The translations under genes were made by a program, and so were the position numbers. A DNA stretch of 64,000 bases, from contig NZ_CP126604.1 in NCBI RefSeq assembly GCF_008364625.2, forward strand, positions 4,278,001-4,342,000. The letters are read 5' to 3'. The notes beneath the pieces were generated by a model. It made no database searches. It worked only from the letters and a program-made list of their open reading frames with translations, and was not told where the DNA came from. This DNA comes from Enterobacter dykesii. GTDB lineage: Bacteria; Pseudomonadota; Gammaproteobacteria; Enterobacterales; Enterobacteriaceae. Of this stretch, positions 49,967 to 60,173 are shown piece by piece (the stretch's first letter is position 1; every line of letters starts with the position of its first letter).

Positions 49967-50773
49967 ATGACTGAAAAAACCGGTTTTGCACCTGCTGCGG
50001 CCCCCCATGCTTCAACCATCGTGTCGACGCCAGAAGCGGCAATTACCGCGGGCGAGACCTCCATTCCCTCGCAGGGGGAGAATATGCCTGCATATCACGC
50101 ACGGCCAAAATCGGCAGACGGTCCGCTGCCCATCGTGATTGTGATTCAGGAGATATTTGGTGTTCACGAACACATTCGCGACCTCTGCCGTCGGCTGGCG
50201 CTGGAAGGGTATCTGGCCGTTGCGCCAGAGCTCTACTTCCGTCAGGGCGATCCGAACGACTACAGCGATATTCCAACACTGCTCAGCAACCTGGTCAGCA
50301 AAGTCCCGGACGCGCAGGTGCTGGCCGATCTCGATCACGTCGCCAGCTGGGCGGCGCGCAACGGCGGCGATCCGCATCGTCTTCTGGTCACCGGTTTCTG
50401 CTGGGGCGGACGCATTAGCTGGCTGTATGCCGCGCATAACCCGCAGCTCAAAGCCGCTGTCGCCTGGTACGGCAAGCTGGTGGGTGAAAAAACGCTGAAT
50501 TCACCGAAACATCCGGTCGATATCGCCACGGAGTTGAACGCCCCCGTGTTAGGGCTTTACGGCGGCCAGGACACCGGTATTTCGCTTGATTCGGTAGAGA
50601 CCATGCGCCATGCGCTCCGCGCGGCAAATGCGAAGGCGGAGATTGTGGTGTATCCGGATGCCGGGCACGCGTTTAACGCCGATTATCGTCCGAGCTATCA
50701 CGCAGAATCAGCCAAAGATGGCTGGCAGAGAATGCTGGCGTGGTTTAGCCAGTACGGCGGTAAGAAAGCGTAA
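49967..50773 (+). CDS. dlhH: Dienelactone hydrolase family protein DlhH (YsgA)
   Basis: 268 residues, an alpha/beta hydrolase of the dienelactone hydrolase family. The nucleophile is the cysteine of TGFCWGGRI, with the aspartate of LYGGQDTGIS and histidine of DAGHAFNADYRPSYH completing the triad. Substrate in enterobacteria is unknown. The N-terminal 45 residues (Ala/Thr-rich) precede the fold start. It is divergent from udp and convergent with metE. Confidence 0.93.
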   Translation: MTEKTGFAPAAAPHASTIVSTPEAAITAGETSIPSQGENMPAYHARPKSADGPLPIVIVIQEIFGVHEHIRDLCRRLALEGYLAVAPELYFRQGDPNDYSDIPTLLSNLVSKVPDAQVLADLDHVASWAARNGGDPHRLLVTGFCWGGRISWLYAAHNPQLKAAVAWYGKLVGEKTLNSPKHPVDIATELNAPVLGLYGGQDTGISLDSVETMRHALRAANAKAEIVVYPDAGHAFNADYRPSYHAESAKDGWQRMLAWFSQYGGKKA

Positions 50774-50810
50774 TAAAAAAAGCCCGGTGGCGGCTATGCC
50801 TTACCGGGCC
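50774..50810. terminator. REP-like palindrome and metE terminator
   Basis: GCCCGGT (50782-50788) pairs with ACCGGGC (50803-50809), with an inner GGCGGC...GCC loop, and a run of seven T on the minus strand follows. The sequence has the layout of the REP/palindromic units of enterobacteria and can also end metE transcription. It lies between convergent dlhH and metE. Confidence 0.75.
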
Positions 50811-50819
50811 AACAATTCA

Positions 50820-53081
50820 TCACGCCTGGCGCAAATTCTGTGCCGCCTTCACCATGTTCGCCAGCGCCGCGCGCGTCTCCGGCCAGCCGCGGGTTTTCAG
50901 TCCGCAGTCCGGGTTCACCCACAGGCGCTCCGCCGGGATGCGCTGGGCCGCTTTTTTCAGCAGAGCTTCAATCCACTCCACGCTCGGCACGTTCGGGGAG
51001 TGAATGTCGTACACGCCCGGCCCGATTTCATTCGGGTAGTCGAACTCTTCAAACGACTCCAGCAGCTCCATGTCTGAACGCGAGGTCTCGATGGTAATCA
51101 CGTCGGCGTCCAGCGCGGCAATCGAATCCATGATGTCGTTAAATTCGCAGTAGCACATGTGGGTGTGGATCTGGGTGTCGTCCTTCGCCACCGCGGCGTT
51201 GATGCGGAACGCCTCCACGCCCCACTGCAGGTAGGCATCCCAGTCGCTGCGGCGCAGCGGCAACCCTTCGCGCAGGGCGGGCTCGTCAATCTGGATAATA
51301 CCAATGCCTGCCGCTTCCAGATCCGCCACCTCATCACGCAGCGCCAGGGCGATCTGTTTGGCGATGGTTTCACGGGTCACGTCTTCACGCGGGAACGACC
51401 AGCAGAGAATAGTCACCGGACCGGTCAGCATCCCTTTTACCGGCTTGTCGGTCAGGGACTGGGCATACTTCGCCCACTCAACCGTGATCGCTTCCGGACG
51501 GCTGACGTCACCGATGACCACCGGCGGCTTGACGCAGCGGGAGCCGTAGCTCTGCACCCAGCCGTTCTGGGTAAAGACAAAGCCGTCCAGGTGCTCACCG
51601 AAGTATTCCACCATGTCGTTACGCTCGGCTTCACCGTGCACCAGCACGTCCAGCCCCAGGCGTTCCTGCTCGATAATCGCCTGCTTGATGTGTTCCGCGA
51701 TGCCGGTGCGGTAGTGATTCGCATCCAGATTGCCCTTTTTAAAGTCCAGGCGCAGGCCGCGGATTTCCGTAGTCTGCGGGAAAGAACCAATTGTGGTGGT
51801 CGGCCACGCAGGCAGATTAAAGCGGGCGCGCTGTGCTTCGGCGCGCACCTCGTACGGACTCTGGCGCTGGCTGTCCTGGGCGGTGATGGCCGCCAGGCGT
51901 TTCTCCACCGCCGGGTTGTGCACGCGCGCCGAGTGACGACGCGCCTGGATCGGGGCGCTCCATTCGGTAATCGCCGCCGTGTCGCCGCTGTTCAGCGCGT
52001 CGCGCAGCAGCGTCAGCTCTTCACATTTTTGCAGGGCGAAGGCAAACCAGCTTTTCACCTCAGCATCCAGACGGGTCTCTACGCTCAGATCGATCGGGCT
52101 GTGCAGCAGCGAACAGGACGAGGCCACCCACAGCTCGCGTTTGCCGACGATGTCTTTAATTTGCGCGTATTTCTCGGTGAGATCGGCGCGCCAGACGTTA
52201 CGGCCGTTGATCAGCCCGGCGGAGAGCAGCCAGTCCGCTGGCAAACGCTTATGCAGTTCCGCGACATCGTCTTTACCGTGTACGAGGTCAACGTGCAGGC
52301 CCTGCACCGGCAGCGCGGTAATGGTCTTCAGGTTCGGCGTCACGCCTTCAAAATAGGTTGTCAGAAGGAGTTTTACCTGACCGGTGAGCGCGTCATACGC
52401 CGGTTTGAAGGCATCGAGCCAATCCTGCGGCAGCTCAAGCACCAGCGCCGGTTCGTCGATTTGCACCCACTGAATGCCGCGTTTGCCCAGCTCACTCAGC
52501 ACCTGTTTGTAGACCGGCTGAATATCCTTCAGCAGGCTGAGTCGGTCAAACGGCTCGCCCTTTACTTTGCCCAGCCACAGGTACGTTACCGGCCCGAGCA
52601 GCACCGGCTTCACCTGGTGGCCCAGCGCCAGCGCTTCATCCACTTCGTCCAGAAGCTGCGTCCAGGTCAGCCTGAACTGCTGGCCTTTGACGAACTCCGG
52701 CACCATATAGTGATAGTTGGTGTTAAACCACTTGGTCATTTCCGCCGCTGCCGCTGGCTCCCCCGTTGGCGCGCGGCCACGGCCGATGCGGAACAGAGTA
52801 TCGATATCTACCGATCCATCTTTGTTCTGATGACGAGCCGGCACGTTGCCAAGCAGCAGGCTGGTCGTCAGAACATGGTCGTACCAGGCGAAATCGCCCA
52901 CCGGCAGCAGGTCAATACCCGCCTGTTTTTGCTGATCCCAGTGGCGGGCGCGCAGCTCGCGTCCTGCCGCCAGCAATTCTTCGCGGGTGGCATTACCCGC
53001 CCAGTAGCTTTCTTGCGCTTTTTTCAGCTCGCGACGCAGGCCGACGCGAGGGAAACCGAGAGTGTGATTGCGGATTGTCAT
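50820..53081 (-). CDS. metE: Cobalamin-independent methionine synthase MetE
   Basis: 753 residues, identical in length to E. coli MetE. A zinc enzyme that transfers the methyl of methyltetrahydropteroyl-triglutamate to homocysteine without B12. Zinc ligands are in [12 protein letters not shown] and [12 protein letters not shown] plus the glutamate of [12 protein letters not shown]. The protein is a double TIM barrel. CAAGGGGCAC precedes the ATG. Expression is expected to be activated by MetR with homocysteine and repressed by MetJ through the met boxes in the shared metE-metR region. Confidence 0.98.
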   Translation of the reverse strand: MTIRNHTLGFPRVGLRRELKKAQESYWAGNATREELLAAGRELRARHWDQQKQAGIDLLPVGDFAWYDHVLTTSLLLGNVPARHQNKDGSVDIDTLFRIGRGRAPTGEPAAAAEMTKWFNTNYHYMVPEFVKGQQFRLTWTQLLDEVDEALALGHQVKPVLLGPVTYLWLGKVKGEPFDRLSLLKDIQPVYKQVLSELGKRGIQWVQIDEPALVLELPQDWLDAFKPAYDALTGQVKLLLTTYFEGVTPNLKTITALPVQGLHVDLVHGKDDVAELHKRLPADWLLSAGLINGRNVWRADLTEKYAQIKDIVGKRELWVASSCSLLHSPIDLSVETRLDAEVKSWFAFALQKCEELTLLRDALNSGDTAAITEWSAPIQARRHSARVHNPAVEKRLAAITAQDSQRQSPYEVRAEAQRARFNLPAWPTTTIGSFPQTTEIRGLRLDFKKGNLDANHYRTGIAEHIKQAIIEQERLGLDVLVHGEAERNDMVEYFGEHLDGFVFTQNGWVQSYGSRCVKPPVVIGDVSRPEAITVEWAKYAQSLTDKPVKGMLTGPVTILCWSFPREDVTRETIAKQIALALRDEVADLEAAGIGIIQIDEPALREGLPLRRSDWDAYLQWGVEAFRINAAVAKDDTQIHTHMCYCEFNDIMDSIAALDADVITIETSRSDMELLESFEEFDYPNEIGPGVYDIHSPNVPSVEWIEALLKKAAQRIPAERLWVNPDCGLKTRGWPETRAALANMVKAAQNLRQA

Positions 53082-53109
53082 GGTGTGCCCCTTGTGAAAT
53101 TCGTTATTT

Positions 53110-53125
53110 AGACGTCCAGATGTTT
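53110..53125. promoter_or_regulatory. Tandem met boxes (MetJ operator) between metE and metR
   Basis: AGACGTCC followed by AGATGTTT, two tandem 8-bp units resembling the MetJ consensus AGACGTCT. They sit 29 bp upstream of metE in the 115-bp divergent region. TGAA/TTCA half-sites nearby may serve MetR but are not clear enough to call. Confidence 0.75.
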
Positions 53126-53196
53126 ACACATCTATAATTGGCAGGTACTGTATATTCCTCAAGCGCAATATGTTCATGGCGAAGTGAAGGACTTTC

Positions 53197-54150
53197 ATGA
53201 TCGAGATTAAACACCTGAAAACGCTACAAGCGTTGCGGAACTGCGGTTCGCTCGCGGCGGCTGCGGCCACGCTGCACCAGACCCAGTCTGCCCTTTCTCA
53301 CCAGTTCAGCGATCTGGAACAACGCCTCGGCTTCCGTCTTTTTGTGCGTAAGAGCCAGCCGCTACGCTTTACGCCGCAGGGTGAAATTCTTCTTCAGCTG
53401 GCGAATCAGGTACTGCCGCAAATCGCCAGCGCGCTGCAGGCGTGTAACGAACCGCAGCAGACCAAACTGCGCATCGCCATTGAGTGCCACAGCTGTATTC
53501 AGTGGCTGACCCCCGCGCTTGAGAACTTCCGCCAGAAGTGGCCGCAGGTGGAGATGGACTTCAAATCCGGCGTGACCTTTGACCCGCAGCCGTCGCTGCA
53601 GCAGGGCGAGCTGGATCTGGTCATGACCTCTGACATCCTGCCGCGCAGCGGCCTGCACTATTCGCCGATGTTTGATTATGAAGTGCGCCTGGTGCTGGCG
53701 CCGGACCATCCGCTGGCGGCCAAAACGCGCATCACGCCGGAAGACCTGGCGACAGAGACGCTGCTGATTTATCCGGTGCAGCGCAGTCGTCTGGATATCT
53801 GGCGCCACTTCCTGCAGCCAGCAGGCATTAGCCCGCAGCTGAAAAGCGTGGATAACACCCTGCTGCTGATTCAGATGGTGGCGGCCAGAATGGGTATCGC
53901 GGCGCTGCCGCACTGGGTGGTGGAGAGTTTTGAACGCCAGGGTCTGGTGCAGACCAAAACCCTGGGTGAAGGACTGTGGAGCCGACTGTACGCCGCCGTG
54001 CGCGATGGCGAGCAGCGTCAGCCGATTACGGAGGCGTTTATTCGCTCAGCGCGGAACCACGCGTGCGACCATCTTCCGTTTGTGCGGAGCGCGGAGCGAC
54101 CCATCGGCGATGGACCCACAGCGAAGCCAGGATCACCGCTCCCCCAATAA
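53197..54150 (+). CDS. metR: LysR-type activator of methionine genes MetR
   Basis: 317 residues as in E. coli. N-terminal winged helix ([39 protein letters not shown]) and a periplasmic-binding-like sensor domain that responds to homocysteine. It activates metE, metH and glyA and represses itself. The last 113 bp are also coding on the other strand (bioP). Confidence 0.97.
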   Translation: MIEIKHLKTLQALRNCGSLAAAAATLHQTQSALSHQFSDLEQRLGFRLFVRKSQPLRFTPQGEILLQLANQVLPQIASALQACNEPQQTKLRIAIECHSCIQWLTPALENFRQKWPQVEMDFKSGVTFDPQPSLQQGELDLVMTSDILPRSGLHYSPMFDYEVRLVLAPDHPLAAKTRITPEDLATETLLIYPVQRSRLDIWRHFLQPAGISPQLKSVDNTLLLIQMVAARMGIAALPHWVVESFERQGLVQTKTLGEGLWSRLYAAVRDGEQRQPITEAFIRSARNHACDHLPFVRSAERPIGDGPTAKPGSPLPQ

Positions 54151-54937
54151 TAAAGCTCGGCCAGTGCGGCTGTTGCTGCCAGATGGCGAGGTTGACCAGC
54201 AGCCCTGCCGGGACATGCACGTTGTTCATGATCCCCAGCGTACCGGCGTCTACCTGCGTAGCGCCGTAGTTCCACATGAAGTACCCCAGCCCTGACGCCA
54301 CCACGCCCAGCCAGACCAGAACACCCCACTGCACGGTGGTGGTCGGCAGTTTTTGCGGGTTACCGAGCATAAACCACGCCGCCACCGCGACAATCGCGGC
54401 GCCCATATAGAACCAGGCGAACGCGTTATGCTGCGGCATCGGACGGGTTTCCATCAGGCGTTTGTAGCCCACCATGCCGATGGCAAAACTGATGTTGGCG
54501 AGCTGGACGAACATCAGCCCGGTCCAGAAGTGATCGCTGACTTTGTCATAGCGAATAATCGCCGCGCCGATCACCGCCAGCGCGGCGCTCAGCAGGTATC
54601 CCCAGCGCAGGCGGCGCCTGCTGAGCAGGTCGTAAATCAGCGTGATATAGAGCGGCGTCAGCACGGTAAAGAGCAGGAATTCGGAGACGGACAGGTAGAC
54701 GTAAGCCCGGAAGCTGAACAGATACATGATGCCGAGCTGCATCGCCCCCACCAGCATGTACAGCACAATCGTTTTCAGCGATTGCCCGCGCGTGCACAGA
54801 AACGGCAGGAACACCAGCGCCGCCAGCCCCACGCGCATCAGCACCGAGAAGTAGCTGTCGACCGAACCGGCAAGGTATTCGCCAATCAGGCTAAAGGAGA
54901 AGGCCCACAGGATAGTGGTGATAATGAGTAGCGCCAC
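54038..54937 (-). CDS. bioP: Biotin transporter BioP (YigM), DMT superfamily
   Basis: 299 residues with ten predicted membrane helices in two EamA repeats; in E. coli this protein is the biotin uptake system. The match extends to the C-terminal tail (CALSE in E. coli, SALSE here). The start is a GTG at 54937 with GAGAGACA upstream. The 3' end runs 113 bp into metR on the opposite strand; both C-termini are conserved with E. coli, so the overlap is real. BirA, encoded 30 kb away, would use the imported biotin. Confidence 0.95.
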   Translation of the reverse strand: MALLIITTILWAFSFSLIGEYLAGSVDSYFSVLMRVGLAALVFLPFLCTRGQSLKTIVLYMLVGAMQLGIMYLFSFRAYVYLSVSEFLLFTVLTPLYITLIYDLLSRRRLRWGYLLSAALAVIGAAIIRYDKVSDHFWTGLMFVQLANISFAIGMVGYKRLMETRPMPQHNAFAWFYMGAAIVAVAAWFMLGNPQKLPTTTVQWGVLVWLGVVASGLGYFMWNYGATQVDAGTLGIMNNVHVPAGLLVNLAIWQQQPHWPSFIIGGAVILASLWVHRRWVAPRSAQTEDGRTRGSALSE

Positions 54938-55019
54938 AATGCTTGTCTCTCAGAAAGAAGGAGAGGCATTGTAGCGAACTCTTTAGTTGACAACTGAGCA
55001 ATAAATAATCGAATGAAGA

Positions 55020-55820
55020 TTATTCAAGGAACAGTTTGCGCAGATACTTCGGTACCGCGTTGTCAGCGTTAGAGCCAATCACTTCCAGCTCAGGGTGCAG
55101 ATCCTTCAGACGCTGGTGCGCGTTCTGCATGATGCAGCCCTTGCCCGCCATCGAAAGCATCTCGGCGTCGTTCATGCCGTCACCGAAGGCGATACAGTCT
55201 TTCAGCCCGAAGCCCAGACGTTTCGCAACCGCTTCCAGCGCGTGACCTTTGGAGACGCCACCCGCCATTACTTCCAGACAGGTCAGGGTTGAGAAGCTCA
55301 CGTTAACGCGATCGCCCCAGCGGGCGTTGATCGCCTGTTCCAGCGGGAGCAGCTCTTCGTGACTGTCGCAGGTGAAGAACACCTTGCTGATCCCTTCCGG
55401 CTCCAGCAGGCCAGGTTCGTAAAGGGAGTAGTTGAATACCGCTTCCTTGAAGAAACGCATTTCATCCGGGCGGTGGCGGTTCATAAACCAGTCGTCGTCG
55501 CGGTAAACATTAGTGACGATAGCCGGGTTGCTATGCACCACGCCGAACAGATCGGCGGCAATATCGCGATCCAGGTTATGGGTAAAGATCAGGTTGCCGT
55601 CGGTATCATGCACGCGCGCACCGTTGGAGGTGATCATGTACGATTTGATCTCAAGATTATCGCGGATCTGCCCCACGTCCACGTGGTGGCGGCCGGTGGC
55701 GAACACAAAGTTCACGCCACGGGCAGTCAGGAGTTTTAAGGTCTCTTTCGCGTAAGGCGACAGGGTGTGGTCGGGGGAAAGCAGCGTGCCATCTAAATCA
55801 GATGCAACAACCTGGTACAT
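55020..55820 (-). CDS. yigL: HAD-family sugar/pyridoxal phosphatase YigL
   Basis: 266 residues, a Cof-type haloacid dehalogenase phosphatase. Motif I DLDGTLLSPDH contains the nucleophile; motif IV is FGDGMNDAEMLSMAG. In E. coli YigL dephosphorylates sugar phosphates and pyridoxal phosphate, and its mRNA is stabilised by the SgrS small RNA as part of the glucose-phosphate stress response. The start at 55820 gives the E. coli length; a longer frame extending into pldB is not supported. It follows pldB by 31 bp, and in enterobacteria the SgrS target lies within that pldB-yigL transcript. Confidence 0.95.
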   Translation of the reverse strand: MYQVVASDLDGTLLSPDHTLSPYAKETLKLLTARGVNFVFATGRHHVDVGQIRDNLEIKSYMITSNGARVHDTDGNLIFTHNLDRDIAADLFGVVHSNPAIVTNVYRDDDWFMNRHRPDEMRFFKEAVFNYSLYEPGLLEPEGISKVFFTCDSHEELLPLEQAINARWGDRVNVSFSTLTCLEVMAGGVSKGHALEAVAKRLGFGLKDCIAFGDGMNDAEMLSMAGKGCIMQNAHQRLKDLHPELEVIGSNADNAVPKYLRKLFLE

Positions 55821-55851
55821 AGGGATTTCAACCTCTGGTGGAAAACAAGAA

Positions 55852-56844
55852 TCAATTATGCCTGTTGAAAAATTCAACAATGGCGTTAAGCGCGACTGAG
55901 CGCATAGCGTCCTTTTCAAAAAGGATCTCATGGAACGCGCCGTTAATGACCAGCGGTTTACCCCCTTCACAAGGGTGACCGGCGGCAGCGCGCAGTTCAC
56001 AATAGCGGTCATGCATGCGGTTATCGACCACACGCTCTTCTTCCGCCTGGATCAGAAGCGTCGGCGTGTCATCATCGCCTACGCCCGCCAGCACCTGCTC
56101 ACCGGCCAGAATACCCTCCCGCACCCAGTGCCAGGTCGGGCCGCCGACGCGCAAGCGCGGTTCATCGGCATAAAAGCGCAGGTTGCGGCGATAACGCTGC
56201 CGGCTGTGGGTTAAGACGTTGATGGCGAACGGCAGCGCGCGCCAGCGTCCTGTGCCAATGGCGTAACCTTCACGAATGCGCTGATGGCCCTCAGCCCAGT
56301 CAAGAAGATGGCGCACCATCCAGTCAGGAAAACGAATGACGATACCGTACATCGGCGCGGTGAGCGCAATGGCGTCGCACTGGTGCGCATAACGCTGCAA
56401 AAACAGCGTCGATATTGCGCCGCCCATGGAGTGCGCAAGAATATACCGCTTGCGCCAGGGGCCGGGCTGAACGTCCTGCTGCCAGAACGCGGCAAAATCG
56501 TCGACGTAATCGCTGAAGCGATCGACGTGCCCGCGGTGCGTGTCCGGCAGCATACGTCCGGACAGCCCCTGTCCACGATGGTCGATGATCAGGGCATCGA
56601 ACCCCATATGGACCAGGTCATAGGCCAGCTCGGCGTATTTAACGTAGCTTTCAATACGCCCGGGGCAGACCACAATCACCCGGTCATTTTTTTCATTTCG
56701 GAAACGAACGAAACGCACCGGGACGCCCCCGACGCCCGTAAACTCATCTTCCTCACGCTGCCGCCAGAAATCGGTCAGCGGCCCCATAGAGAAAGCAGCA
56801 AAAGCGTTTTCTCGTGTTTCCCAGTCCTTTTTCTGCTGAAACAT
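55852..56844 (-). CDS. pldB: Lysophospholipase L2 PldB
   Basis: 330 residues, an alpha/beta hydrolase on the cytosolic face of the inner membrane that degrades lysophospholipids. The nucleophile elbow is AHSMGGAIS; DHRGQG and the C-terminal GAFHEILFE histidine fit the triad. The start ATG at 56844 (MFQQKKDWETREN) matches E. coli; a GTG 15 bases upstream is less likely. The C-terminus ends at FFNRHN and lacks about ten residues found in E. coli. It heads the pldB-yigL pair. Confidence 0.95.
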   Translation of the reverse strand: MFQQKKDWETRENAFAAFSMGPLTDFWRQREEDEFTGVGGVPVRFVRFRNEKNDRVIVVCPGRIESYVKYAELAYDLVHMGFDALIIDHRGQGLSGRMLPDTHRGHVDRFSDYVDDFAAFWQQDVQPGPWRKRYILAHSMGGAISTLFLQRYAHQCDAIALTAPMYGIVIRFPDWMVRHLLDWAEGHQRIREGYAIGTGRWRALPFAINVLTHSRQRYRRNLRFYADEPRLRVGGPTWHWVREGILAGEQVLAGVGDDDTPTLLIQAEEERVVDNRMHDRYCELRAAAGHPCEGGKPLVINGAFHEILFEKDAMRSVALNAIVEFFNRHN

Positions 56845-56954
56845 TGGGTTTCCACTCACGTAATCCAGGGAATATCGTTTTTTTCGTCACCGGTCACAAA
56901 ATGACTCAATAATAGCGTATTGTGGCATAAAAATAGACGGTTCGGGAGTTTCAA

Positions 56955-57575
56955 ATGACCTTCGAATGGTGGTTCGCCTACCTGCTGACATCCATTATCC
57001 TCAGCCTTTCTCCGGGTTCGGGTGCTATTAACACCATGACCACCTCCATCAACCACGGCTACCGCGGCGCGGCGGCGTCGATTGCCGGTTTGCAGACCGG
57101 GCTGGGCATTCATATTGTGCTGGTCGGGATCGGTCTGGGAACCCTGTTCTCCCGCTCCGTGCTGGCCTTTGAGGTGCTGAAATGGGCCGGGGCGGCGTAT
57201 CTCATTTGGCTCGGCATTCAGCAATGGCGCGCGGCAGGCTCCATCAACCTGAATACGCTGGCTCAGACGCAAAACCGCGGCCATCTGTTTAAGCGCGCGG
57301 TGTTCGTCAACCTGACCAACCCGAAGAGCATCGTTTTCCTCGCCGCGCTGTTCCCGCAGTTTATCGTTCCGCATCAGCCCCAGGTGATGCAGTACGTGGT
57401 GCTGGGCGCGACCACCATTATCGTCGATATCATCGTGATGATTGGTTACGCGACGCTGGCGCAGCGAATTGCGGCGTGGATTAAAGGGCCTAAGCAGATG
57501 AAGGCCCTGAATAAAGTCTTTGGCTCGCTGTTTATGCTGGTTGGCGCGCTGCTTGCGTCAGCGCGTCATGCTTAG
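56955..57575 (+). CDS. rhtB: Homoserine/homoserine lactone exporter RhtB
   Basis: 206 residues, LysE/RhtB-family inner-membrane exporter with about five or six helices and the signature [12 protein letters not shown] at residues 17-28. It exports homoserine and its lactone in E. coli. It is divergent from pldB and convergent with rhtC, with stop codons overlapping by 4 bp. Confidence 0.97.
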   Translation: MTFEWWFAYLLTSIILSLSPGSGAINTMTTSINHGYRGAAASIAGLQTGLGIHIVLVGIGLGTLFSRSVLAFEVLKWAGAAYLIWLGIQQWRAAGSINLNTLAQTQNRGHLFKRAVFVNLTNPKSIVFLAALFPQFIVPHQPQVMQYVVLGATTIIVDIIVMIGYATLAQRIAAWIKGPKQMKALNKVFGSLFMLVGALLASARHA

Positions 57576-58192
57576 CGAGAAATGATGAGATGAATGCCGA
57601 AGCCGGCGAACAGCGCGCCGGCGAAGCCGTCAATCCACTTCGCGATACGCTGATAGCCGCGACGCATCGCCGGTAAGGCAAACAGGCTGGCCACGATAGT
57701 AAACCAGGCAAAGGTTTCAACGACGATCAGCAGGAAGATGCCCCAGCGCGCGCCCGCGCCGACGCTATCGCCGACAAACAGCGAGAACACCGAGCCGAAA
57801 TAGATAATGGCTTTCGGGTTCGCCAGATTGGTCAGCAGCCCTTTTACAAAGCTGCGGCCGCCCGTAGCCAGCTCCACCTTTGGCTCTTCCGGTTTTTTCT
57901 CTTCTTTCTTCAGCGCCCCGCGCAGCATCTGGTAGCCCATCCAGCACAGATACAGACCGCCGCCGACCATAATGATGTTATGCAGCCAGGCCATCTTCGC
58001 CAGGATAAGGTTCAGACCGAGCAGCGCAACGGCCGCCCAGACCATAACGCCCATGGTGATACCGAGCACGCCCATCATCGCCTCTTTACGGGAGCGGCTG
58101 ACGGCCGTTTGTGATACGAAGAAAAAGTCCGGGCCGGGGCTCATCAGCGCAACGATGTGCACTAACGCCACGGTGAGAAATAGCATTAACAT
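57572..58192 (-). CDS. rhtC: Threonine exporter RhtC
   Basis: 206 residues, a paralogue of RhtB with the LysE-family signature [14 protein letters not shown]. It exports threonine and to a lesser extent homoserine. The charged central loop ([11 protein letters not shown]) differs from E. coli. It is tail-to-tail with rhtB and lies downstream of recQ on the same strand. Confidence 0.97.
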   Translation of the reverse strand: MLMLFLTVALVHIVALMSPGPDFFFVSQTAVSRSRKEAMMGVLGITMGVMVWAAVALLGLNLILAKMAWLHNIIMVGGGLYLCWMGYQMLRGALKKEEKKPEEPKVELATGGRSFVKGLLTNLANPKAIIYFGSVFSLFVGDSVGAGARWGIFLLIVVETFAWFTIVASLFALPAMRRGYQRIAKWIDGFAGALFAGFGIHLIISR

Positions 58193-58253
58193 AATTAGCT
58201 CGCGAGGAAATAATTCAGTGAGTCATCATCCTGGCACTTTTTCGCCCGGCTGA

Positions 58254-60083
58254 CTACTCCTCATCATCACCATCGGCGTGAGAGCGGATGAGCGCCATAA
58301 ACTCTTTACCGAAGCGCTCCAGCTTGCGCGTTCCCACGCCGTTGACGCTGAGCATTTCGCTGGCGCTGAGCGGCATCTGTTCGGCCATCTCGATCAGCGT
58401 CGCGTCGTTGAACACCACGTAAGGCGGGATATTTTCTTCGTCGGCGATGGCTTTACGCAGCTTGCGCAGTTTGGCGAACAGCTTGCGGTCGTAGTTGCCG
58501 CCGTAGGATTTCTGCATCACGCGTGGCTTCAGGGCGATGACGCGCGGCACGGCGAGCTTAAGCTCAACGTCACCGCGGAGGACCGGACGCGCCGCCTCGG
58601 TCAGCTGCAGGGCGGAGTGATGGGCAATGTTCTGCGTGGCGAAGCCGAGGTGGATCAGCTGGCGAATGATGCTCACCCAGTGCTCGTGGCTCTGCTCCTT
58701 GCCAATACCGTAGACCGGCAGCTTGTCGTGACCCATATCGCGAATACGCTGGTTGTTGGCGCCGCGCAGCACCTCCACCACGTAGCCCATCCCGAAGCGT
58801 TGATTCACACGGTAAATGGTCGAGAGCGCCTTACGCGCGTCCATCAGGCCATCGTACTGCTTTGGCGGATCGAGGCAGATATCGCAGTTGCCGCACGGCT
58901 CCTGGCGCCCTTCACCAAAGTAGTTGAGCAACACCAGACGACGGCAGGTTTGCGCTTCGGCAAACGCGCCCATCGCGTTGAGCTTGTGGCGCTCGATATC
59001 CTGCAGCTGTCCCTGCGGCTTCTCTTCCAGACAGCGGCGCAGCCACGCCATATCGGCCGGATCGTAAAACAGCATCGCTTCCGCAGGCAGCCCGTCACGC
59101 CCGGCGCGGCCGGTTTCCTGATAGTAGGATTCGATATTGCGCGGGATGTCGAAGTGCACCACAAAGCGCACGTTGGGCTTGTTGATCCCCATTCCGAACG
59201 CCACTGTCGCGACGACGATTTGCAGGTCATCGCGCTGGAATTTTTCCTGCACGTCGGCGCGGATGTGGTTCTCTAATCCGGCGTGATAGGCGGCGGCGCT
59301 AAAGCCACGGTTTTGCAGGCGCGCGGCGGTGTCTTCCACCTTCGCACGGCTGTTACAGTAGATGATGCCGGACTTGCCGCGCTGCTCCTGGACGTAGCGC
59401 AGGAGCTGATCCAGCGGCTTGAACTTTTCCATCAGCATATAGCGGATGTTGGGGCGGTCAAAGCTGCTGACCTGAATATAGGGGTCGTTCAGCCCGAGCA
59501 GACGAACGATATCCAGCCGCGTGGTGTCATCCGCCGTGGCGGTAAGCGCCATAAACGGCAGCTCGGGGAAGCGCTGACGCAGCTGGCCGAGGGCAGCGTA
59601 TTCCGGGCGGAAATCGTGTCCCCATTGCGAAATACAGTGCGCTTCGTCCACCGCCAGCAGGACCGGGTTCCAGTGCGCCAGGTGATCGAGGAAGTTATCC
59701 AGCATCAGGCGTTCCGGGGCGATATACAGCAGGCGGATCTGTCCGGTACGACAACCGGCCATCACCTCTTGCTGCTGCTCCCGGGTTTGGGTCGAGTTGA
59801 GACAGGCCGCCGCCACGCCGTTGGCAAGCAGCTGGTCAACCTGGTCTTTCATCAGAGAAATGAGGGGGGATACCACGACCGTCAGGCCGTTAAGCACCAG
59901 CGCAGGCACCTGATAACAGAGGGACTTGCCGCCACCGGTCGGCATTACCACCAGGCAATCACGACCTTCCAGCACCGTTTCAATGATGGTTTCCTGGCCA
60001 GGGCGGAACTGCTGGTAGCCAAAGGTTTCATGCAAAACCTGTTTAGCCAGCGACTCCTGATTCAATACTTCCGCCTGCGCCAC
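58254..60083 (-). CDS. recQ: ATP-dependent DNA helicase RecQ
   Basis: 609 residues. Superfamily 2 3'-5' helicase of the RecF recombination pathway. Walker A is MPTGGGKSLCYQ, motif II VDEAHCISQWGHDFRPEY; the zinc-binding CRR...CGNCDIC region, winged helix and C-terminal HRDC domain (LRKLRKAIADEENIPPYVVFNDATL) are all present. The start is a GTG at 60083 with TGGGGTT upstream, aligning with MAQAEVLN of E. coli; the frame is open 63 bases further but has no family match there. It follows pldA by 90 bp. Confidence 0.96.
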   Translation of the reverse strand: MAQAEVLNQESLAKQVLHETFGYQQFRPGQETIIETVLEGRDCLVVMPTGGGKSLCYQVPALVLNGLTVVVSPLISLMKDQVDQLLANGVAAACLNSTQTREQQQEVMAGCRTGQIRLLYIAPERLMLDNFLDHLAHWNPVLLAVDEAHCISQWGHDFRPEYAALGQLRQRFPELPFMALTATADDTTRLDIVRLLGLNDPYIQVSSFDRPNIRYMLMEKFKPLDQLLRYVQEQRGKSGIIYCNSRAKVEDTAARLQNRGFSAAAYHAGLENHIRADVQEKFQRDDLQIVVATVAFGMGINKPNVRFVVHFDIPRNIESYYQETGRAGRDGLPAEAMLFYDPADMAWLRRCLEEKPQGQLQDIERHKLNAMGAFAEAQTCRRLVLLNYFGEGRQEPCGNCDICLDPPKQYDGLMDARKALSTIYRVNQRFGMGYVVEVLRGANNQRIRDMGHDKLPVYGIGKEQSHEHWVSIIRQLIHLGFATQNIAHHSALQLTEAARPVLRGDVELKLAVPRVIALKPRVMQKSYGGNYDRKLFAKLRKLRKAIADEENIPPYVVFNDATLIEMAEQMPLSASEMLSVNGVGTRKLERFGKEFMALIRSHADGDDEE

Positions 60084-60173
60084 GTTAACCCCATATGCCA
60101 GAAATGAAACAGGCGCTATTTTCAGCGCCTGAGAGAGAAACTTCAACGTTTAACGCAAAAACATTCGAACAGC

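Noticed and set aside
51159..53111. 650-residue open frame on the plus strand
   Set aside because: Antisense to the well-conserved metE; its codon choice mirrors metE third positions.
58278..60107. Frames of 332 and 274 residues on the plus strand
   Set aside because: Antisense to recQ; no ribosome sites and no family resemblance.
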